Assembly (NCBI GenBank): GCA_947247005.1
Contig: OX365959.1
Location: 39,779,097 to 39,843,096, forward strand
DNA from: Spisula solida
Taxonomy: Eukaryota > Mollusca > Bivalvia > Venerida > Mactridae
DNA: 64,000 nt
Direction of reading: 5' to 3'
The stretch's first letter is position 1; every line of letters begins with the position of its first letter. The notes below the pieces were generated by a model. It ran no database searches and was not told the DNA's origin. It was given only the letters and a program-made list of their open reading frames with translations. A program made the position numbers and the translations under genes. Shown here piece after piece: positions 56,870 through 64,000 of this stretch.

Positions 56870-58190
56870 AAATTCAAATCAAATTTTTTTTTTCAATTTC
56901 TTAATTTTCGTGATTAATGCTCCAGTATAATGGAACAATACATGATACCCCATAATAATGATGAAGATTTTATTTATAGAGGCATGCCAATGCAGTTTTG
57001 TAATTACCAAATATTTTCTATGATCATAGTAATTTAAATTTATCGAAAAATATTTTTGTTTTATTTTAATATTTAAAGAAAATTGTAACATAGCCAATTT
57101 ACAATAGAAATTTCATTTAAAAGGCTTTCTTAGAATAATTTTATGTTTTTAAAATAAATGACTTTTTGTTGAAAATTTACCTCCTCTATAGAATTTAAAG
57201 GCGAGTTTAAACCGTTTGTTTAAATCTCATATGAAGCCATACTCCTTTATGCATTTTCTGATATAATTTTGTTCCTTCATAGCGTATAATTATGTGAAAA
57301 TCAAAGTGCTGAGTGCAGAGGGTACATGCAGCCAGAATCAAGAAATACTGATCGAGAAAATATTTTTTCACCTTCTTTAAATTAACTACAATTTTCATAT
57401 GAATCTATGAGTCAACTGCTTTAAATCATCTATTTTATTACATTCCAACGTAGTATTTAGATTTCTTCCACATTAGGTTTAATTTCACACCCTCTGCGTA
57501 ATTATTTTGATTCTAGCGGTAAAAGTCAATAAAACAAACAATAACCTTTTATAGATCCAGAAAAAATGCGGAGTAAATTAATGGAAATGAACAAATAAAG
57601 AAAAAAACAAATAAAATAAAATGACGAGAAGAACAAATAAAGCTATTGGTAGCCGACGAAATGAAAATCCATAAAACTTCATGATTCGATGCAGAAATCA
57701 AGCATGTCGTTGCTTGAAATGCACCGAAAATCAATCTTATTTTATACATTTTGTACTATAGTATTGTTGCCCCATCAACCGATCAACCATTACAGTGTCT
57801 GAATTACAATACACAGTAAACAGTTCATTTTTAAATGATGAAACGAGCGTGTGAGAATTCACATAGTTCATCGGTAATGTGAGAAACTGTTAAACAATTA
57901 ATGTGACACATACTCATGTTAATGATGCTTGTTAAGGCAACTTCAAACTTAATCAGATGCCATCATCAACTTTATAATGTTAACTGAGATGCCGATTAAA
58001 AATTTAATACAAACAATCAGATTACAATTCAAACTCAAGTACACATTTTATATTATTCATGCATTCTTTCTTTTCAGCTAGCTCTCACTAGTTTTCCAAT
58101 AATTTACTGATGGTTATGAGTTAATTTATCACTCGAAATGACTAATCGTTCCATGTTGAACTTTTAATTGTACCCAGCATAACAAATGTA
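56870..58190. other. AT-rich stretch, nothing recognised
   Basis: No repeat, exon or RNA gene could be supported here. Confidence 0.5.
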
Positions 58191-58689
58191 TATTCATGCC
58201 CATTTAAGAGAGAGTTCAATGAACACCCCTTCTCTGTTCAGATATCACCCTTCTCGAAAAAAAATGCACTTTTTACCAAAATGCACTTAAAAAGCGTATT
58301 TTTTCTGCGCTTTTTCTAAATAAGCGTATTTATTGTGCATTTTTCTCTAAAAGAGTGCACTCAAGTGCATTTTTCCTGCATCTTTAGCATAGAAGTGCAT
58401 TTTTTCTGTATCTTTTACTGAAACAAGTGCATTTTAAGCGTATTTTTAATTCAAGAAGTGCACTTTTTACAAAGAAGCGTATTTAAAGTGCATCTTTTGC
58501 AGATAGAGTGTATCTTTTTGATTCAAGAAGTACACTTTTTACAAGAGTGTATTTTAAGTGTATCTTTTGTAGATTAAGTGTATCTTTTTGATTCAAGAGG
58601 TTATGTTTTTATGAAACTGTCCTCACATGCTTTTTAACCATGTCAAAGGGCCATAACTCTGCTGTTTGACCATGGCAAAGGGCCATAAA

Positions 58690-59310
58690 TTTGCTGTTTG
58701 ACCATGGCTATGGGTCCTTGACCTTTGACCTCAAAATCAATAGGGGGCATGTTATGTATGATGTAAAGTTTGAAGATCCTAGGCGAAAGCGTTCTAGAGT
58801 TATGGAACAGAAACCATTTGAATAGTCAGAAATACTGAAGTTCACAGTAACTTTGACCTTTGACATACTGACCTCAAAGTCAATAGGAGTCACCTACTGT
58901 CGATGACCATCCTCTATCCATGTTAAGTTTGAAGATCCTAGGCGAAAGTGTTCTTGAGTTATTGAATGGAAACCATTTGAAAATGGTCAAAGTGACCTTG
59001 AGCTTTGACCTATTGACCTCAAATTCAATAGGGGTCATCTACTGTTGATGACCAACCACCATGTAAAGTTTGAAGATCCTAGGGCAAAGCGTTATTGAGT
59101 TATTCAACGGAAAATATTTGAATTGTCAGAAATGGTAAAGGTCACAGTGACCTTGACCTTTGATCTACTGACCTCAAAATCAACAGGGACCATCTACTGT
59201 AAAATTTGACGATCCTAGGCTAAAGTGTTCTTGAGTTATTGAACGGAAACCATTTTATACGACCGACCGACAGGTGCAAAAGCACCCTCATCAAAATGGG
59301 GAGGGGCATA
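58690..59310 (+). repeat. Nuclear-receptor half-site repeat, about four tandem units
   Basis: Units of about 130-150 bp share 'ttgacctttgacct', 'gaagatcctaggcgaaagcg', 'ttcttgagttattgaacgga' and 'aaaccatttg'. The last ends 'ggggaggggcataatca'. Same family as 14346-14575. Confidence 0.85.
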
Positions 59311-59520
59311 ATCAATTATTTTGCTAACCATAAAAATAATTTTATAAACATTAATTATGCAATGCAAGATGCATGAGACAATGTAAGGTTGAATTGAATG
59401 GTCAATTTCACGCTAATCGGCCAATTAGTATCATGGTAAGAACATGTGATCCATATATATGTGTTTATTTACTACTAACATCAATGTAACATTCATGAAT
59501 CACGCATCATAAGACAGCTC

Positions 59521-59560
59521 ATTGGCTGAGCTTTCCGAAGGTGTTTTATATAATTTGCAT
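59521..59560 (+). promoter_or_regulatory. Promoter-like block: CCAAT, TATA, octamer
   Basis: ATTGG (inverse CCAAT) at 59521, TTATATAA at about 59546, and the octamer ATTTGCAT at 59553-59560, all within 40 bp and ahead of a possible spliced exon. A YY1-like CGCCATATTG lies downstream at about 59778. Confidence 0.4.
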
Positions 59561-59589
59561 ACTAGTAACCTCCTCACTACCCGAAATAC

Positions 59590-59884
59590 GAAATATAGTC
59601 CGCCAAAATCGGTAATATTTCTAATATTTTTTTTGCAAAATCACAAATTTAATTTAATTTTCTGATTAAAATATTCCAACAATTATTTTACAATATAAAA
59701 ATCATAATTCTACGCCGTCGGGAAGAGCATCGCATGTGCGGATGAAAATGAACTACTTTAAGTTTGACCCTCGACCCGCCATATTGTTTACAACGATCAA
59801 TAAACAAATATCAACGCACGAAAAAATCAATCGATCTGCGTTCAAAATGAATGAATAAAGCTAGACTTCGACAGAAATGTACAG
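59590..59884 (+). other. Possible non-coding first exon
   Basis: This region is relatively rich in CpG for the window and ends in a good donor, 'tacag|gtaagg' at 59885. It contains only a tiny frame (ATGAATGAATAA). The start is a guess placed after the promoter-like block. Joining to the acceptor at 60493 would leave the next ATG as the first usable start. Confidence 0.3.
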
Positions 59885-60149
59885 GTAAGGAGTTTATTTT
59901 ATTAAATATGTACTTTATATTAACAAAGACAGCTTGTAATGACCGAATTCGTCGATTTTGAGCTCGTATGAAAATGACAAATTACGAAATCCCGCGGATT
60001 TTCGTCATTCATGATACGAAACATCGGCGAAAAAACGTATTGAAATTTAGAATTAATGAAATAGAAACACTTGTTTTATCACCTGCTATCAATGAATTAC
60101 TCGTTTTGGAGACTTTAATGAATTGAATGGCAGTAGAATCATTTTCTGT

Positions 60150-60236
60150 TTCGGAGTTTTTCATCCCCAATAATTTCGTACCCGAGGGCGAAAATTTCGT
60201 CCTCAATAAATTCGTACCCGAGGGCGAAAAATGCAC
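60150..60236. repeat. Short direct repeat 'aatttcgtacccgagggcga'
   Basis: 'ttcgtacccgagggcgaaaa' occurs twice about 40 bp apart, with 'aatttcgtcctcaat' between. It lies in the intron between the two possible exons. Confidence 0.75.
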
Positions 60237-60493
60237 GAACTTGTTTCAACTTTGTCTTGTATTAAAGGGAATCAGTAAATCAATTGTCAACTGCACCATA
60301 ATGTGATATTTATAGGGAAACAATATTTAGCTGCCCAGCAGCTAGTGCAAAAGCTATGCCCAATTTTTGGGCTATGTCCAGTTGTTATAAACTGGTTCAA
60401 CTAAGCTGCTAGCCTCTGATTTCAAAGTGTCTAGTTAAAAGAATGAGTTTTCTGTTTTAATGGCAAGCTTAAAATTTCTTTTATCATTTTTAG

Positions 60494-60676
60494 ATGAAGT
60501 CCTTGAGGATGCCGACACTTGGTCCACTTTGTCAATCACCTGAAGTAACCATTAATTTAATTGAAAGACCGGAACAACCACATGTAGCAGAAATCCTGAA
60601 TGGACTCGCCTTAGAAAATGAAAGACTGGAACTACCACATGTAGAAGAAATTCTGAATGGAATCGCCGTAGATTGA
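60494..60676 (+). CDS. Possible 60-codon protein with internal 19-residue duplication
   Basis: An ATG directly follows an acceptor-like 'atttttag'. The product is MKSLRMPTLGPLCQSP, then EVTINLI, then two copies of a 19-codon unit: ERPEQPHVAEILNGLALEN and ERLELPHVEEILNGIAVD. At the DNA level the two 57 bp copies differ at about ten positions, several of them third-codon. I do not recognise the protein. No signal peptide, membrane segment or cysteine pattern is seen. It lies inside the 4.5 kb element. It may be a genuine small gene, an exon of a longer one, or chance. Confidence 0.3.
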   Translation: MKSLRMPTLGPLCQSPEVTINLIERPEQPHVAEILNGLALENERLELPHVEEILNGIAVD

Positions 60677-60770
60677 TGGACAGAATCATACTTGACTATA
60701 CCCCCAGATACAAATAGTATATGGGGGCTATATGGGAGTCATGCATGAGGTTGGTTGGTAGGTCCGTGCT

Positions 60771-61490
60771 ATTTCTCTGTAACCATTGGTTGGATTCCAT
60801 CAAAACATTGCATGACTTATCAGTACCAAGTCTAGTTGTGCATATCGTCGGCACACACTGGTTGTATCAATTTTAAGGGAGTTATGGCCCTTTAGTGTTT
60901 TGCGCATATAAATTTTGTCTGCACTATTTCTCTATAACCATTTGTCGAGTTTTAACGAAACTTTGCATGAATGATCAGCACCAAGTCTAGTTGTGCATAT
61001 CGTCAGCTAAAACTGGTCAGATAAATTTTAAGGGAGTTATGGTCCTTTATTTTATTGCACTTATAAATTTTGTCCGCAGTATTTCTCTGTAACCATTGGT
61101 CGAATTTTAACGAAACTTTGCATGACCAAACAGTACCTAGTCTAGTTGAGTACATCATCTGCACATGCTGGTAGGATCAATTTTAAGGAAGCTATGCCCC
61201 TTTATTTTTGTGCACTTGTAAATGTTGTTCGCGCTATTTCTTTGTAACCATTGGTCTGATTTCAACAAACCTTTGTGTGAATGATCAATACCTAGTCTAG
61301 TTGTGCATATCATCAGCACTTGTTTGTCGGATCAATTTTAAGGGAGTTATAGCCATTTGTTTTTTTACACTGATAGCTTTTGTCTGTACTTTCCCTCTGT
61401 AACCATTGGTTAAATTTCAATGACAGTTTGCATTACTTATCATTATTACAAAGTCTTGTTGTACATATTGTCAGAGAACATTGGAGTGAC
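60771..61490 (+). repeat. 155 bp tandem array, about five units
   Basis: 'atttctctgtaaccattggt' or its variants starts at 60771, 60926, 61081, 61236 and 61391, an exact 155 bp spacing. Units share 'aaactttgcatga', 'agtctagttgtgcatatcgt' and 'ttttaagggagttatggccc'. The array is diverged but length-conserved. Confidence 0.92.
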
Positions 61491-61799
61491 AGTGTTAAGC
61501 AGTATCTGGGGTATTCATCACATTAAGTGATATTTCTTGTTCAATTTGTATCATTGTTGTGTGACATAAATCATGAATTTCAGGATGTCATGGCAGAGTA
61601 CCTGAAATAATGAATGAACTCAAGTGTGTGAATGATTGAAAAAAGTGACAGGTATTCTAACTGTGACAGAACTTTTATATGGTTATTAATATGTAAGTTT
61701 ATCTTTTTTATATGTTCAAATTTATAGCAATTACAATGCAGTAGAAAGAGATTCGTGTTTATTTTTATGTTCTTACAGTTACTTGCTTAACACAGTGTA

Positions 61800-62070
61800 A
61801 AGAAAAGTTTTTAGCTCACCTGTCACAAAGTGACTAGGTAAGATTTTGTGATCACTCTCCGTCCATTCACATTTGTTTGTGTAGCAATTTTTTGCCCTTT
61901 ATATGAAACTTGTTCACATCATCTCCACAAAATCTAGTAAAAATGCATACATGATTTAGCTCTACTTTTTGGATCATACATTGGCTGTCTGTCCCCACTA
62001 GCATCAGTCCATGCTCGACACTTCTGTTCACTAGTTCTAGAGTTATGGCCACTGAAATGACCAGAATCTT
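61800..62070 (+). repeat. Dispersed repeat starting 'tagctcacctgtcacaaagt'
   Basis: It contains 'agctcacctgtcacaaagtg', 'gtgatcactctccgtccat', 'gtccatgctcgacacttctg' and 'agttctagagttatggcc'. I recall this as a common bivalve interspersed repeat. It lies inside the 4.5 kb element. Confidence 0.55.
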
Positions 62071-62079
62071 CCTTTTAAG

Positions 62080-62500
62080 GAAAAAGATACACTTCAGTGT
62101 ATTAATGCACTAGAAAAATACGCTTTTAGTACACTGAAGGCAGAAGTGCATTTTTCAGAAGAAAAGTGCGCTTAAGCGTATTAATGCACTAGAAAAATAC
62201 GCTTTTAGTACACTGAAGGCAGAAGTGCATTTTTTTCAGAAGAAAAGTGCGCTTAAGCGTATTAATGCACTAGAAAAATACGCTTTTAGTACACTGAAGG
62301 CAGAAGTGAATTTTTTTCAGAAGAAAGTGCGCTTAAGCGTACTAATGCACTAGAAAAATACGCTTTTAGTACACTAGGCAGAAGTGCATTTTTTTCAGAA
62401 GAAAAATGCGCTTAAGTGAATTAATGCACTTAAAATACACTTTAGTGCACTGAAGGCAGAAGTGCATTTTTTTTCAAAAGAAAAATGCACTTGAGCGTAT
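62080..62500. repeat. Right subterminal tandem, about 83 bp unit, 4-5 copies
   Basis: 'gtattaatgcactagaaaaa' , 'tacgcttttagtacactgaa', 'ggcagaagtgcattttt' and 'cagaagaaaagtgcgcttaa' repeat in that order from 62095. Further in, 11 bp direct repeats (cgcatttaa-type) run to the terminus. Confidence 0.88.
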
Positions 62501-62764
62501 TAATGCACTAGAAAAATACGGTTAAAGTGCACTTTTTTAAGATGAAGTGCATTAAACGCAGAAAAAATGCAGAAAAAATACACTGTAAGTGCATTTTTCG
62601 AGGAAAATAAGTGCATTTAATCCGCATTTTATTCACATTTAATACATTCGGTAAATAAAATACAGAAAAAATACAGTGCCAATACCGCCGCGTTTAATAC
62701 GGATTAAATGCAGATTAAATGCGCGTTAAATGCGTATTAAATACACTTTTTCGAGAAGGGCAAT

Positions 62765-62965
62765 TGCAATGAACAGCCCTCTCATGAGTTCAAATACTAA
62801 TGGACACCCCTCTCTCAAAGTTCATATACCAATGGACACCCTTCTCTTAACAGTTCATATACCAATGGACAACCCTCTCTCAAAGTTCATATACCAATGG
62901 ACACCCCTCTCTGTTCACATATACCATTTAATATGGACACCAAATCATGGGACACCCCTCTCTGC
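62765..62965. repeat. Minisatellite 'gttcatataccaatggacac', about 33 bp unit
   Basis: Five or six units of 'gttcatataccaatggacac' plus 'ccctctctcaaa'. One to two further units lie on the far side of the 4.5 kb element at about 58213-58247. Confidence 0.85.
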
Positions 62966-62969
62966 TAAG

Positions 62970-64000
62970 ATACCATTTCATGTACAAGAAACTTCCATAA
63001 GAATCCATCTTTTTCGTGATCACATGTAAGCATAAAGATCATCTAGACTTTAAGAACCCAGACACAGTAAATCTGCATTCATCAGATTTTTATATCTCAT
63101 ACATAATAATATTCACGGCCCTAAGGATCCGGGCTCCATTCAATCATCCATGATGAACATTTACACATCTCGTTTACCACGGTATAAGCAACTAACAACA
63201 CTATAAACCAAAGCATATGCCAGGAACCAATTATGATTTTCACCATATATAGTCACGATGAACCGTGCTCTTCTACCGAGGACGTTTTACGACCCACCGT
63301 CTGAACGAAAAGTGTTAAATTGCATTAACACTATCAATACATACAGACAATGACCCACGAGAGTGTAACAAAGGCGGAAAAATTGACAAAAATACGTCTG
63401 GAACTCTTCAAGACAATTAATGTATTGCATGATGGGAAAGGAAAAAATGCTAATAGTGCACGATGAAAGAATCGATCGAAGGCAAAAAATCAAAATGTCC
63501 GCAATGTTTGTAAAAAGTTAAATATGGAAATTTTTTCAATGAATATTCATGAATTTGAATTATAACATCAGATGGACTGTAATCTAGTAAAAGCATTCCA
63601 TGAACTGACGGCTAATTTCTGCATTTTGTATCATTTTTGAGAATTTTTATGGGTTTTACAATATTGTTTCAATATTTTTGTCATTTTTCAATATTTTTTT
63701 CAATATTTTTTCAATATTTTTACATTTTATAACAATCTCTGTGTTAAATTTAATGCATTTGAAGAATTCATTATCAAGTCTAAACCTGAGAAAGTAATCA
63801 CCTTAATTAGGCAACCACCTGTCTTTCAACAACCACTTGTTATAAGCAGCAACTTGTGCAATCAATGGCTGCTCAAGACATGTCAAACTGTAATGACAAT
63901 ATTTCGCAAAATATTATGGATCTTTAATCATTTTTTTCCCTTCCTAACTGAGGACAAAACATAAAAGATAATAATTGGTATGTTTTGTAATACCAGCATT
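62970..64000. other. Window end, little recognised
   Basis: A run of 'caatatttttt' repeats lies at about 63660-63725. No exon in DDR orientation was found here. Confidence 0.5.

Larger units (their letters stand above)
58248..62760. mobile_element. 4.5 kb element with 14 bp TIRs and subterminal arrays
   Basis: The left end is CCCTTCTCGAAAAA at 58248 and its inverse ends exactly at 62760. Subterminal arrays of 'aagtgcattttt'/'aagcgtattttt' motifs fill about 360 bp on the left and about 680 bp on the right. The right side includes four to five tandem units of about 83 bp. Both outer flanks are the same minisatellite (gttca-atacca-atggacacccctctc), as expected for an insertion into that array. 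The inside holds three nested repeat regions and a possible small gene. No transposase was found; the superfamily is unknown. Confidence 0.65.

Noticed and set aside
57207..57398. Minus-strand MKIVVNLKKVKKYFLDQYFL-ILAA as the missing DDR signal-peptide exon
   Set aside because: The phase would fit (ending 't|gt' gives Ser-Gln-Cys), but the donor GTACCC is poor, the hydrophobic core is short and the region is very AT-rich. Needs a cDNA end to decide.

Overview
The window is AT-rich animal DNA with GT-AG introns, almost no long reading frames and a dense load of small transposons and minisatellites. Several repeats are of types I associate with mollusc, especially bivalve, genomes: the GACCTTGACCTTTGACC repeat ending in GGGGCATAA, a tRNA-derived SINE, and the 'agctcacctgtcacaaag' repeat. 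A bivalve is the likeliest source. That is inference; no species is claimed.

One protein-coding gene is certain. It is a discoidin domain receptor (DDR, a collagen-binding receptor tyrosine kinase) on the minus strand, reading from high to low coordinates. Eight consecutive coding exons were located by joining splice sites in frame: 52682-52787, 14612-14753, 10827-10916, 5227-5374, 3256-3439, 2469-2812, 1952-2089 and 1085-1411. Together they give 492 complete codons without a stop: discoidin (DS) domain, DS-like domain, proline/acid-rich stalk, transmembrane helix and the start of the cytosolic juxtamembrane segment. The signal-peptide exon was not found, and may lie beyond 64000 or have been missed. 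The kinase exons lie below position 1. In this report residues are numbered from the first complete codon of exon 52682-52787.

Layout. 1-5400 holds five of the exons, with short introns. 5375-14611 holds two introns of 5.5 and 3.7 kb with a SINE, a TTAA-flanked MITE nested in an older tandem repeat, and a repeat carrying a cluster of nuclear-receptor half-sites. 14754-52681 is a single intron of about 37.9 kb filled with MITEs and minisatellites (12, 18, 30/25 and 36 bp units among others). 52788-64000 lies upstream of the first located exon. It holds a 5'-truncated non-LTR retrotransposon with an 11 bp target duplication, two CTCF-like sites, and a 4.5 kb element with 14 bp terminal inverted repeats and large subterminal arrays. 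That element contains a promoter-like block, a possible spliced 5' exon and a 60-codon reading frame.

Nearly all longer reading frames in this window are translations of tandem repeats whose unit is a multiple of three, and they are not annotated as genes.
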